Source of the DNA: Coriobacteriaceae bacterium
GTDB lineage: Bacteria; Actinomycetota; Coriobacteriia; Coriobacteriales; UMGS124
Direction: 5' to 3'
Length of the DNA stretch: 45,873 nucleotides
Assembly (NCBI GenBank): GCA_019421015.1
Contig: JAHZGC010000032.1
Location: 1 to 45,873, forward strand
Of the stretch, positions 1 through 8,936 are shown piece by piece. The stretch's first letter is position 1, and each line of letters begins with the position of its first letter. Below the pieces are notes generated by a model, which saw nothing but the letters and a program-made list of their open reading frames with translations, did not search any database and had not been told where the DNA came from. The translations under genes were made by a program, and so were the position numbers.

Positions 1-1
1 C

Positions 2-3000
2 AAGTACAAGGGCATCCGCTTCAAGGGCATCGTCTGCGAGCGCTGCGGCGTCGAAGTGACGAGCGCCAAGGTGCGTCGCGAGCGCATGGGCCACATCGAG
101 CTCGCCGCCCCCGTCTCCCATATCTGGTACTTCAAGGGTTCGGCCTCGAGCCCCATGGCCACCCTTCTCGAGATCAAGAACAAGGATCTCGAGAAGGTCC
201 TCTACTTTGCCGCAAACGTCGTCACCCGCATCGATACCGAGGCGCGCGACGCCGACGCCGACGACCTTTTGGAGGAGATGGAGGCAGACCTCGAGGAACT
301 CGACGCAGAATACGAGCGTCAGGCCGAGAAGCTGCGCCAGCGCGCTGAGGAGGGCGTCGACGAGTTCGGCGACGAGGACCCGCTGACTCCCGAGGACCTT
401 GCGCTTGAGCTCGCCGACCTCAAAGAGGAGATCGAGGACGAGAAGTGGCTGCGCAAGAAGGCCTACGATGAGTTCATGGGCCTGCGGGTCAAGGACCTTG
501 TCTCCGACGAGGAACTGTTCCGCGAGATGCGCAAGTACTACAGCATGTACTTCGACGGCGGCATGGGCGCCGAGTCGGTCCGCGACCTGCTCGACAGCAT
601 GGACCTGCATAAGCTCGCTGAGGAGCTGCGCGCGGTGGTCGAGGAGGGCAAGGGCCAGAAGCGTGCCAAGGCCGTGAAGCGCCTTGAGGTCGTCGACGCC
701 TTCCTTAAGGGCGGCAGCGCCCCGTCGACCATGATCCTCGACGTCGTGCCCGTCATCCCGCCGGACCTGCGCCCCATGGTGCAGCTCGACGGTGGCCGCT
801 TCGCCGCCTCCGACCTCAACGACCTGTACCGCCGCGTGATCAACCGCAACAACCGTCTCAAGCGCCTGCTTGACCTCGACGCCCCCGCGATTATCGTGAA
901 CAACGAGAAGCGCATGCTGCAGGAGGCCGTGGACGCCCTGTTCGACAACGGCCGTCGCGGCCGTCCGGTCACCGGCCGAGGAGGCCGCCCGCTCAAGTCT
1001 CTGGCCGAGTCCCTCAAGGGCAAGCAGGGCCGTTTCCGTCAGAACCTGCTGGGCAAGCGCGTCGACTACTCCGGCCGTTCGGTCATCGTGGTCGACCCTC
1101 AGCTCAAGCTGCACCAGTGTGGCCTTCCCAAGGCCATGGCGCTCGAGCTGTTCAAGCCGTTCGTCATGAAGCGTCTGGTGGAGACCGGCAAGGCCGACAA
1201 CATCAAAGGTGCCAAGCGCGCCATCGATCGCAGCTACGCCTACGTGTGGGACGTGCTCGAGGAGGTCATCACCGACCGCCTCGTGCTGCTGAACCGCGCG
1301 CCAACCCTGCACCGCCTGTCCATCCAGGCTTTTGAGCCCGTGCTGATTGAAGGTAAGGCCATCCACCTTCACCCCCTGGTCTGCGCGCCTTTCAACGCCG
1401 ACTTCGACGGCGACCAGATGTCCGTGCATGTGCCGCTGTGCGCCGAGGCTCAGGCCGAGGCCCGCATCCTCATGCTCTCGTCGAACAACCTCCGTTCGCC
1501 CGCATCGGGCAAGGTGCTCACCGTGCCCTCGCAGGACATGGTTATCGGCATGTACTATGTCACGACCATGGACGAGCTGCCCGAGGGGGAGCATCCTCGC
1601 GCCTACGCCAGCTTTAAGGACGCCGAGAACGCCTACCAGGCTCGCGCCGGCCTTGAGCTGCACACCCCCATCCAGGTCCGCCTCGAGCGCGACACCGTGG
1701 TGTGGGACAAGTTCAACCATGCCGACGCCCCCGAAGTCCACAAGGCGGGCGAGCGCATCACGACGACGGTGGGCCGCATCATCCTGAACGCCGTGCTGCC
1801 CGACGAGTACCCGTTCGTGAACTTCCAGATCAAGAAGAAGGACGTCGCGTCGCTGGTCAATGACTGCTGCGACCGCTTCCCGATGTCCCAGGTCGAGATC
1901 ATCCTCGACGGTCTCAAGACCGTTGGTTTCCACTACGCCACCCGCGCCGGCCTTACCATCTCGGTGTGGGACGCCGTGATTCCGCACGAGGCCAAGGCGG
2001 CCATCCTCGCCGAGGCCGACGCCGCCGTGGAGGAGATCGACGAGCAGGCCGAAGAGGGTATGGTCACGATGGACGAACGCCGCCGCGGCGTCATCGACAT
2101 CTGGAACTCCGCCGCCCAGCGCGTGGCAAAGGAGATGGAGCGCGGTTTTGACCGCGACAACCCCATCTTCATGATGGCCGACTCGGGTGCCCGAGGCTCC
2201 ATCACCCAGCTGCGTCAGCTGGCCGGCATGCGCGGCCTCATGGCAGACGTTAACACCAAGAAGGTCTTGAACGCCAAGAAGCCGCTGTCTCCCGACACCG
2301 ATCCCCGCGACCTCAAGGTGATCGGTCCCGACGCGCTGGAGCTGCCCATCAAGTCCAACTTCCGCGAGGGCCTCTCCACGCTGGAGTACTTCCTCTCGAC
2401 CTATGGCGCCCGAAAGGGCTTGGTCGACACGGCGTCCCACACTTCGGACTCCGGCTATCTGACCCGCCGTCTCATCGACGTTGCCCAAGACGTCATCGTG
2501 CGCGAGGAAGACTGCGGTACCCATGAGGGCGTTGCGTACGACCTGATGGACGACAAGGGTGCCTTGAACGCCGACCTTGTGGGCCGTTGCGTCTTCGAGG
2601 CGGTCGCCGACCCGCAGACCGGCGAGGTCATTGCGGCCAAGGACAGCTACATCGCCAGCGTCGAGGACCTCGAGACCACTTCGCCTGAGCGCCCGAGCTT
2701 GCGCGGGCTGGTCAATGCCGGTCTGAGCTCGATTATGCTCCGTTCGGTCGTGACCTGCCGCTGTATCCATGGCGTGTGCCAGAAGTGCTACGGCTGGGAC
2801 CTCTCGAACCGTCGTCCGGTCAACATCGGTACCGCCGTCGGCGCCATTGCGGCCCAGTCGATTGGTGAGCCCGGCACGCAGCTGACGATGCGTACCATTC
2901 ACTCGGGCGGCGTTGCGGGCGAGGACGACATCACCCAGGGCCTGCCCTTCGTCTCTCGAGCCTTCAACGTGGTTTCGGTCAAGAACTCCAAGATCGTGGG

Positions 3001-4369
3001 CGGCCGCGAGGCTATCCTCTCCACGGTCTCGGGCACGCTCCACATGAGCCACGAGAACAGCGACGTGCTTCTGACGGTCATCAACCATGAGACCGGCGAG
3101 TCCTTTGACACGCGCGTGAGCGAACGCGACGTGATGGACGGACTGAGCGACGGGCAGCAGGTCAAGGCCGGCGACCAGCTCTCAAAGGGCTTTGTCGACT
3201 TCAAGCAGCTGCGCGCTCTCACCGATACCGCCACGACGATGCACCACTTCGTCAAGACGGTCAAAGACGTGTATACCGGCCAGGGCGTCGACCTCAACGA
3301 GAAGCATATCGAGGTGGTTGCACGCCAGATGCTGCGCCGCGTGCGCGTCACCGACATCGGCGAGTCCTCGTTCCTGCTCAACCAGTACGTCGATCGCCAC
3401 GAGTTCGAGGACGAGGTCACGCGTCTCCAGCTTGAGGGCAAGGAGCCGCCCAAGGCCCAGCCGGTCATTCTCGGCGTCGTCCGTGCGGCCATGGCGTCCG
3501 ATTCCTGGCTCGCCTCGGCCTCCTTCGAGCGTACCGCCGAGGTGCTCACCAAGGCTGCCATTGAGGGCAAGGAAGACCACCTCAACGACCTCAAGGCCAA
3601 CGTCATTATCGGTAAGCGCATCCCGGCCGGCACCGGCCTCGACGCATACCGCAACGTGCCGCTCACGTACCGGGGCCGCAAGATCGACGGTTCCGTGCGT
3701 CCCGGGGACGCACTGCCCGAGTGGGCCCCCTTGGAGCTGCGCGAGATTGAGGAGCGGTTGCCCCGTCAGCCCGAATGGGTGGGCAAGAACAACGGCTACG
3801 GCTTCGAGTCGGGCGCGATGTCCCACAACGGGCACACGCTGCTGCCCGAAGACGCCAAGCTCTATCTCTTCGACGACCTCGGCGTCTCGCAGCGCTGGAC
3901 AAACAAGTTCAGCGAGGTGGGCATCGAGACGGTCGGAGACCTTATCGGCCGCACCGAGGACGACCTGCTGCGTATCGACGGCATCGGCGCAAAGGCGATC
4001 GAGGAGCTGCGCGACGGTCTTGAAGCGCGCGACCTGTTGTATATCCTTGAGCCCGACGACTCGATCGCCGATGACGAGGACATCTCGCAGCTGCTCGAGA
4101 TGGTCTTCTCGCCGGACGGCGACGACATCCTGCTCGGTACGTCGGTGCCCTCGGTCCACCACTACGACGACGAGATGATCGGCGGGTCGTCGAGCACCGA
4201 GTCTTCCGCCGACGTCATCAACGAGAACTACGAGTCACTTGACGCGCTTCTCAACATGACGCGCGGGGTGGCCTCGGACGACGACGCGGACGTTGCGGAC
4301 GACGAGCCCATCGACGACGACATGAGCGCGCTCGACGCTCTTCTTCAGTCGACTGAAGACGACGAGTAG
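2..4369 (+). CDS. rpoC: RNA polymerase beta-prime subunit, 5'-truncated
   Basis: Catalytic subunit of RNA polymerase. The reading frame is open from base 2, so the true start lies upstream; the first residues continue the N-terminal zinc ribbon (CERCGVEVT). An actinobacterial-type coiled-coil insertion follows (about bases 220-480). The catalytic Mg-binding motif NADFDGDQM is at about 1394-1420, and the second cysteine cluster (CRC...CQKC) at about 2757-2796. The conserved end of the family, IPAGTG, is at 3620-3637, yet the protein continues for about 243 residues. That tail includes a helix-hairpin-helix segment (about 3860-4050) resembling the RpoA C-terminal domain, then a strongly acidic tail with two LDALL motifs (4235-4255 and 4328-4348). 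Identity is certain; the role of the tail is unknown. Confidence 0.98.
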   Translation, partial: KYKGIRFKGIVCERCGVEVTSAKVRRERMGHIELAAPVSHIWYFKGSASSPMATLLEIKNKDLEKVLYFAANVVTRIDTEARDADADDLLEEMEADLEELDAEYERQAEKLRQRAEEGVDEFGDEDPLTPEDLALELADLKEEIEDEKWLRKKAYDEFMGLRVKDLVSDEELFREMRKYYSMYFDGGMGAESVRDLLDSMDLHKLAEELRAVVEEGKGQKRAKAVKRLEVVDAFLKGGSAPSTMILDVVPVIPPDLRPMVQLDGGRFAASDLNDLYRRVINRNNRLKRLLDLDAPAIIVNNEKRMLQEAVDALFDNGRRGRPVTGRGGRPLKSLAESLKGKQGRFRQNLLGKRVDYSGRSVIVVDPQLKLHQCGLPKAMALELFKPFVMKRLVETGKADNIKGAKRAIDRSYAYVWDVLEEVITDRLVLLNRAPTLHRLSIQAFEPVLIEGKAIHLHPLVCAPFNADFDGDQMSVHVPLCAEAQAEARILMLSSNNLRSPASGKVLTVPSQDMVIGMYYVTTMDELPEGEHPRAYASFKDAENAYQARAGLELHTPIQVRLERDTVVWDKFNHADAPEVHKAGERITTTVGRIILNAVLPDEYPFVNFQIKKKDVASLVNDCCDRFPMSQVEIILDGLKTVGFHYATRAGLTISVWDAVIPHEAKAAILAEADAAVEEIDEQAEEGMVTMDERRRGVIDIWNSAAQRVAKEMERGFDRDNPIFMMADSGARGSITQLRQLAGMRGLMADVNTKKVLNAKKPLSPDTDPRDLKVIGPDALELPIKSNFREGLSTLEYFLSTYGARKGLVDTASHTSDSGYLTRRLIDVAQDVIVREEDCGTHEGVAYDLMDDKGALNADLVGRCVFEAVADPQTGEVIAAKDSYIASVEDLETTSPERPSLRGLVNAGLSSIMLRSVVTCRCIHGVCQKCYGWDLSNRRPVNIGTAVGAIAAQSIGEPGTQLTMRTIHSGGVAGEDDITQGLPFVSRAFNVVSVKNSKIVGGREAILSTVSGTLHMSHENSDVLLTVINHETGESFDTRVSERDVMDGLSDGQQVKAGDQLSKGFVDFKQLRALTDTATTMHHFVKTVKDVYTGQGVDLNEKHIEVVARQMLRRVRVTDIGESSFLLNQYVDRHEFEDEVTRLQLEGKEPPKAQPVILGVVRAAMASDSWLASASFERTAEVLTKAAIEGKEDHLNDLKANVIIGKRIPAGTGLDAYRNVPLTYRGRKIDGSVRPGDALPEWAPLELREIEERLPRQPEWVGKNNGYGFESGAMSHNGHTLLPEDAKLYLFDDLGVSQRWTNKFSEVGIETVGDLIGRTEDDLLRIDGIGAKAIEELRDGLEARDLLYILEPDDSIADDEDISQLLEMVFSPDGDDILLGTSVPSVHHYDDEMIGGSSSTESSADVINENYESLDALLNMTRGVASDDDADVADDEPIDDDMSALDALLQSTEDDE

Positions 4370-4380
4370 CTAGTCGGGTG

Positions 4381-4420
4381 CCCCACCTGTATGGATAATC
4401 CATGCAGGTGGGGCTTTCTT
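4381..4420 (+). terminator. Rho-independent terminator after rpoC
   Basis: Stem arms 4381-4395 and 4399-4413 pair over 15 positions (one G-T wobble) with a 3-nt TAA loop, followed by CTTTCTT. It starts 12 bases after the rpoC stop and probably ends the rpoB-rpoC transcript. Confidence 0.9.
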
Positions 4421-4520
4421 ATGGAGTCTCCGCGCTCTAAACCTCACACAGTGCTGGGTGATGAGCTTATGAGCTGCGAAGCTGTGCCACGGATATGGAT
4501 ACGCCCGGCTCCGTGGCGTT

Positions 4521-4549
4521 TTGACAACAGCGACGGCGAACGATATTCT
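4521..4549 (+). promoter_or_regulatory. sigma70-type promoter of rpsL operon
   Basis: A perfect -35 TTGACA (4521-4526), a 17-base spacer and -10 TATTCT (4544-4549) lie between the rpoC terminator and rpsL. Expected transcription start is near 4556, giving a leader of about 70 bases. It is among the strongest promoter matches in the window and fits a highly expressed ribosomal operon. Confidence 0.85.
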
Positions 4550-4626
4550 TTCCCGTCGCGGCCGGTCCAATGGTCTTGGACTGACCAGGACCGGTTACAG
4601 GAATCGATTTCTGAAGGAGTGGAGCT

Positions 4627-4998
4627 TTGCCTACTATCAACCAGCTCGTCCGCCAGGGACGCAAGAAGGTCGCTTCTAAGTCCAAGAACGCGGCCCTGAA
4701 GGGTAACCCCCAGAAGCGCGGCGTGTGCACCCGCGTCTACACCACCAGCCCCAAGAAGCCTAACTCGGCACTTCGTAAGGTTTGCCGCGTTCGTCTGGTG
4801 AACGGCATCGAGACCACCGCCTACATCCCCGGCGAGGGCCACAACCTGCAGGAGCACTCGATCGTGCTCGTTCGCGGTGGCCGCGTGCGCGACCTTCCTG
4901 GCGTGCGTTACAAGGTCATCCGCGGTGCCTACGACTGCGCTGCAGTCGCCAACCGCAAGCAGGGCCGTTCTCGCTACGGAGCCAAGCGCCCGAAGTAA
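4627..4998 (+). CDS. rpsL: 30S ribosomal protein S12
   Basis: S12, 123 residues, sits at the decoding centre and controls tRNA selection accuracy. The start is TTG, chosen because AAGGAG (4614-4619) is 7 bases upstream and the protein then begins MPTINQLV like its homologues. The signature KKPNSALRK (43-51) and PGEGHNLQEHS are intact. Lys43 is present, but residue 88, lysine in most bacteria (RVKDLPG), is arginine here (codon CGC 4888-4890). That replacement is a known streptomycin-resistance change in other species. First gene of the rpsL-rpsG-fusA operon. Confidence 0.98.
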   Translation: MPTINQLVRQGRKKVASKSKNAALKGNPQKRGVCTRVYTTSPKKPNSALRKVCRVRLVNGIETTAYIPGEGHNLQEHSIVLVRGGRVRDLPGVRYKVIRGAYDCAAVANRKQGRSRYGAKRPK

Positions 4999-5068
4999 TC
5001 GCGCCCATCTGCCAACGCTACGCCGCATCCCCGTCTCGGGGAGGCTTTACCTGCTGAGGAGCTACTGA

Positions 5069-5539
5069 ATGTCTCGTCGTAACGGAGCTGTCCGTCGCGA
5101 AGTCGCGCCGGATTTCGTCTACAACAACCGCCTCGTCACCCAGCTGATCAACAAGGTCATGCTGGACGGCAAGAAGACCCTGGCCGAGCGAATCGTCTAC
5201 AGCGCTTTCGACATCGTTGCCGAGAAGACCGGCGGCGGCCCCATCGCCACCTTCCGCAAGGCCATGGACAACATCCGTCCCACCCTTGAGACCAAGGCCA
5301 AGCGCGTCGGCGGTGCCACGTATCAGGTGCCGATGGAGGTCAACTCCCGTCGCGCGACCGCCGTGGGCCTGCGCTGGCTCGTCAAGTTCTCGCGCGAGCG
5401 CAAGGAGCGCACGATGGCCGAGCGCCTTGCCGCCGAGATCATGGATGCCGCCAACGGTGTGGGCGCCTCTGTCAAGAAGCGTGAGGACACCTACAAGATG
5501 GCCGAGGCCAACCGCGCCTTCTCGCACTACCGCTGGTAA
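5069..5539 (+). CDS. rpsG: 30S ribosomal protein S7
   Basis: S7, 156 residues, the usual family length. It binds the 3' major domain of 16S rRNA and nucleates assembly of the 30S head. Start MSRRNGAVRREV follows GAGGAG at a normal distance. The 70-base gap after rpsL contains a short hairpin (CCCCG/CGGGG) that could serve in translational coupling. Conserved segments such as GGATYQVPMEV and RRATAVGLRW are visible. Second gene of the str-type operon; in many bacteria S7 is the autoregulator of this operon, which is not shown here. Confidence 0.98.
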   Translation: MSRRNGAVRREVAPDFVYNNRLVTQLINKVMLDGKKTLAERIVYSAFDIVAEKTGGGPIATFRKAMDNIRPTLETKAKRVGGATYQVPMEVNSRRATAVGLRWLVKFSRERKERTMAERLAAEIMDAANGVGASVKKREDTYKMAEANRAFSHYRW

Positions 5540-5630
5540 GGCTGCCTACGGGACCCGCGTTCCAAGTAGGGAACCGGAGGCGACAGGCTTAACGCCTCCA
5601 AGGTAAATATCGCTGAGGAGAATGGATCGC

Positions 5631-7733
5631 ATGGCCAAGAAGAACATACTTGCCGACACCCGCAACGTCGGCATCATGGCCCACATCGATGCAGGCAAGA
5701 CCACTACGACCGAGCGCATCCTCTACTACACCGGCAAGACCCACAAGATCGGTGAGGTCCATGAGGGTGCCGCCAAGATGGACTGGATGATCCAGGAGCA
5801 GGAGCGCGGCGTGACCATCACGTCTGCCGCCACCACCTGCACCTGGCAGAAGGACGGCGAGGATTACCGCATCCAGATCATCGACACCCCCGGCCACGTT
5901 GACTTTACCGCCGAGGTCGAGCGCTCTCTGCGCGTTCTCGACGGTGCCGTCGCCGTCTTCGACTCCGTCTCGGGCGTGCAGCCGCAGTCCGAGACCGTGT
6001 GGCGTCAGGCTGAGACCTACGGCGTGCCCCGCATCGCCTTTATGAACAAGTACGACCGCACCGGCGCCGACTTCTGGGCCGCCATCGAGACCATGCACGA
6101 TCGTCTCGACGCCCCGGCCGTTGCCATCCAGGTGCCTATGGGCGAGGAGGACCACTTCTGGGGCCTTATCGACCTTGTCACCATGACTGCCTGGGACTTC
6201 AAGGCCGACGACAAGGGCATGACCTATCCTGAGCCGATGGACGAGATTCCCGCCGAGTTTGCCGACATCGCCGCCGCCAAGCGCGAGGAGCTGCTCGACG
6301 AGGCCGCCAACTTCGACGACGAGCTCATGGAGCTCATCCTCGAGGGCGAAGAAATCCCGGTCGAGAAGCTGAAGGCCGCCATCCGCAAGGGGACCATCGA
6401 CTGCAAGCTCCACCCGGTGCTCGTGGGTTCCGCCTACAAGAACAAGGGTGTCCAGGAGCTGCTCGACGCTATGGTCGACTACCTGCCTAGCCCGCTGGAC
6501 ATCCCCGCGATCAAGGGCATCAACCCCAAGACCGACGAGGAGACCGACCGCAAGGCCGACGTCAAGGAGCCTTTCAGCGCCCTTGCCTTCAAGATCATGA
6601 CCGACCCCTTCGTCGGCAAGCTCACCTACCTTCGCATTTACTCGGGCAAGCTTGCGAGCGGTTCCTATGCGCTCAACTCTTCTAAGGACAGCCGCGAGCG
6701 TGTCGGCCGCATCCTCGAGATGAACGCCAACGACCGTATCGACCGCGACTCGTGCTCTGCCGGCGACATTGTCGCCGTCGTCGGTCTCAAGAACACCACT
6801 ACTGGCGACACCCTCTGCGACGAGGCTCACCCTGTGATTCTCGAGTCCATGGTCTTCCCCGAGCCTGTTATCGACATTGCCGTCGAGCCCAAGAGCAAAG
6901 ACGAGCAGACCAAGCTCGAGATCGGCCTCATGAAGCTTGCAGAAGAGGACCCGACCTTCAAGGTGCACACCAACCCCGAAACCGGCCAGACGATCATCGC
7001 CGGTATGGGCGAGCTGCACCTCGAGATCATCGTCGACCGTCTGCTGCGTGAGTTCAAGGTCGAGGCCAACGTCGGCAAGCCTCAGGTTGCCTATCGCGAG
7101 ACTGCCGGCAAGGCCGTCTCCAACGTCGAGGGCAAGTTCGTCCGTCAGACCGGCGGCCACGGTCAGTACGGCCACTGTGTCATCAACATGGAGCCTCTGC
7201 CTGCCGGTACCGGCTACCAGTTTGAGAACAAGATCGTGGGCGGCGTCATCCCCAAGGAGTACATCCCCTCGGTCGACAAGGGCATCCAGGAGGCTCTGGA
7301 GACCGGTGTCATCGCCGGCTTCCCCACCGAGGACATCAAGGTGGAGCTTATCGACGGTTCTTACCACGAGGTCGACTCTTCTGAGGCCGCGTTCAAGATT
7401 GCTGGCTCCATGGCAATCAAGGAGGCCCTGCGCCGTTCCAACCCCGTGCTGCTCGAGCCGGTCATGGCCGTCGAGGTCGTTACCCCGGAGCAGTACATGG
7501 GCGACGTTATGGGCAACCTCTCGAGCCGCCGTGGCAAGATTGAGGGCATGGAAGACCGTAAGAACGCCAAGGCAATCCGTGCGCGTGTGCCCCTCGGCGA
7601 GATGTTCGGCTACGCCACCGACCTGCGCAGCGCTACGCAGGGCCGTGCCGTCTACACCATGCAGTTCAGTGCGTACGAGCCCGTTCCCAAGAACGTGGCC
7701 GACGAGGTCGCAAGCAAGGGCGGCAAGGCGTAA
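5631..7733 (+). CDS. fusA: Elongation factor G
   Basis: Translocase GTPase, 700 residues. The GTPase motifs are clear: P-loop AHIDAGKTT (17-25), DTPGH (85-89) and NKYD (139-142). The NKYD box has Tyr where many EF-Gs have Met. Domains II-V follow at the normal length. ATG 5631 is preferred over in-frame ATG 5622 because GAGGAG (5615-5620) lies only one base before 5622 but 10 bases before 5631, and MAKKN fits family starts. It completes rpsL-rpsG-fusA; no tuf gene follows, unlike the classical str operon. Confidence 0.97.
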   Translation: MAKKNILADTRNVGIMAHIDAGKTTTTERILYYTGKTHKIGEVHEGAAKMDWMIQEQERGVTITSAATTCTWQKDGEDYRIQIIDTPGHVDFTAEVERSLRVLDGAVAVFDSVSGVQPQSETVWRQAETYGVPRIAFMNKYDRTGADFWAAIETMHDRLDAPAVAIQVPMGEEDHFWGLIDLVTMTAWDFKADDKGMTYPEPMDEIPAEFADIAAAKREELLDEAANFDDELMELILEGEEIPVEKLKAAIRKGTIDCKLHPVLVGSAYKNKGVQELLDAMVDYLPSPLDIPAIKGINPKTDEETDRKADVKEPFSALAFKIMTDPFVGKLTYLRIYSGKLASGSYALNSSKDSRERVGRILEMNANDRIDRDSCSAGDIVAVVGLKNTTTGDTLCDEAHPVILESMVFPEPVIDIAVEPKSKDEQTKLEIGLMKLAEEDPTFKVHTNPETGQTIIAGMGELHLEIIVDRLLREFKVEANVGKPQVAYRETAGKAVSNVEGKFVRQTGGHGQYGHCVINMEPLPAGTGYQFENKIVGGVIPKEYIPSVDKGIQEALETGVIAGFPTEDIKVELIDGSYHEVDSSEAAFKIAGSMAIKEALRRSNPVLLEPVMAVEVVTPEQYMGDVMGNLSSRRGKIEGMEDRKNAKAIRARVPLGEMFGYATDLRSATQGRAVYTMQFSAYEPVPKNVADEVASKGGKA

Positions 7734-7755
7734 AGCAGCGCAGTTTCGGTAATAA

Positions 7756-7800
7756 AGGGGAGCGCTCGAGCGCTTGGCGTAATGCCTTCCCCTGATTTTT
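7756..7800 (+). terminator. Branched hairpin plus T-run between fusA and rpsJ
   Basis: Outer arms AGGGGAG (7756-7762) and CTTCCCCT (7786-7793) enclose a self-complementary GCGCTCGAGCGC (7762-7773) and a small GGC/GCC hairpin (7776-7786). GATTTTT follows directly and abuts the rpsJ ribosome-binding site GGAGGT (7801-7806). This could be a leaky terminator or a leader attenuator separating the str and S10 gene groups. Function is inferred from fold only. Confidence 0.5.
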
Positions 7801-7812
7801 GGAGGTATTCAG

Positions 7813-8121
7813 TTGGCTTCTCAGAAGATCAGGATCCGCCTGAAGGGCTTTGACCACGAGATTGTGGATCAGTCCGGCAAGCTGATTGTTGACACCGCTC
7901 TTCAGACCGGTGCCCGCGTGTCCGGCCCCATCCCGCTGCCTACCGAGCGCAGCCTGTACACGGTCATCCGTTCCCCGCACGTGGACAAGGACTCCCGTGA
8001 GCAGTTCGAGATGCGTACCCACAAGCGTCTCATCGACATTCTTGATCCGACCCCCAGCACCGTTGACTCGCTGATGCGTCTCGATCTGCCGGCTGGTGTG
8101 GATATCGAGATTAAGCTTTAG
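7813..8121 (+). CDS. rpsJ: 30S ribosomal protein S10
   Basis: S10, 102 residues, part of the 30S head and also NusE in transcription antitermination. TTG start, placed 6 bases after GGAGGT (7801-7806); the product begins MASQKIRIRLKGFDHEIVD, as expected. SGPIPLPTER and the SREQFEMRTHKR block identify the family. It opens the S10 gene group but is separated from rplC by a 150-base gap with a strong hairpin. Confidence 0.98.
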   Translation: MASQKIRIRLKGFDHEIVDQSGKLIVDTALQTGARVSGPIPLPTERSLYTVIRSPHVDKDSREQFEMRTHKRLIDILDPTPSTVDSLMRLDLPAGVDIEIKL

Positions 8122-8138
8122 TTTTTTCTCTATATCGC

Positions 8139-8186
8139 TTGAAAGGCACGGTCTTTGTAGTGTAATCTACGAAGGCTGTGCCTTTT
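8139..8186 (+). promoter_or_regulatory. Promoter-like hexamers embedded in a 19-bp hairpin before rplC
   Basis: Arms 8142-8160 and 8167-8185 pair over 19 positions with three G-T pairs and loop TGTAAT. The same bases read as -35 TTGAAA (8139-8144), an 18-base spacer and -10 TAATCT (8163-8168). The T-run after the stem is only four bases, so this is a weak terminator but a fair promoter. A second hairpin, GGAGTCGG/CCGACTCC (8219-8239), lies in the following leader and may be a ribosomal-protein leader. Confidence 0.5.
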
Positions 8187-8271
8187 GCATGGCAAACGTA
8201 GTTCGCGGTCCGCTGGGTGGAGTCGGAAGGGCCGACTCCTGGTCCCATGACCGCCTGAGGTAAGGAACACC

Positions 8272-8892
8272 ATGATCAACACGATTCTTGGTCGCAAGAT
8301 CGGGATGACTCAGGTGTGGAACGACAAGGACGAAGTCGTTCCCGTCACGGTCATCCAGGCAGGCCCCTGTGCGGTGTCGCAGGTTAAGACCGTCGAGTCC
8401 GATGGTTACTGCGCCGTTCAGATCGGCTTCGGGGACATCAAGGAGAAGAACGTCAATAAGCCTATGAAGGGGCATTTTGACAAGGCCGGCGTCAAGCCCG
8501 TCCGTCATCTCCGTGAGGTTCGCGTTCCCGAGGGCGAGGAGCATACCTGCGGCGAGCTCGTAACGGTCGCCGACTTTGCCAACGTCGCAAAGGTCGACGT
8601 AACCGGTCGCTCCAAGGGCAAGGGTTTCCAGGGCACGATCAAACGCCATCACTTCAATTCCGGTCCTACCACCCACGGTTCGCACTTCCACCGCACCCAT
8701 GGCTCCGTGGGCCAGTGCTCCACGCCTTCGCGCGTGCACAAGGGCGTCAAGATGCCCGGTCAGATGGGTAACAAGCGCGTGACGGTGCGCAACCTCAAGG
8801 TCGTGCGCGTCGACGAGGAGCAGAACCTCATTCTCGTTTGTGGCGCTGTGCCCGGCAACAAGAACGGCCTCGTCATTGTCCGTATGGCCTAA
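8272..8892 (+). CDS. rplC: 50S ribosomal protein L3
   Basis: L3, 206 residues, binds 23S rRNA near the peptidyl-transferase centre and is an early assembly protein. It begins MINTILGRKIGMTQVW, the standard bacterial start, after AAGGAA. The long internal loop with KGKGFQGTIKRHHF and the GQMGNKRVTVRNL segment are intact. First gene after the rpsJ/rplC hairpin, so possibly the first gene of a transcript of its own. Confidence 0.98.
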   Translation: MINTILGRKIGMTQVWNDKDEVVPVTVIQAGPCAVSQVKTVESDGYCAVQIGFGDIKEKNVNKPMKGHFDKAGVKPVRHLREVRVPEGEEHTCGELVTVADFANVAKVDVTGRSKGKGFQGTIKRHHFNSGPTTHGSHFHRTHGSVGQCSTPSRVHKGVKMPGQMGNKRVTVRNLKVVRVDEEQNLILVCGAVPGNKNGLVIVRMA

Positions 8893-8936
8893 CGGGCCCT
8901 GTGATACGTCAAGCCCAAGGCTAAGGAGATAGACAA

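Noticed and set aside
3182..4162. Open frames on both strands over the RpoC extension
   Set aside because: The plus RpoC frame continues with coherent helix-hairpin-helix and acidic sequence; the others are compositional shadows.
5589..7367. 592-residue antisense open frame opposite fusA
   Set aside because: It is a shadow of the high-GC third-position bias of fusA; composition is Leu/Val/Gly/Asp-biased with no recognisable domain or ribosome site.
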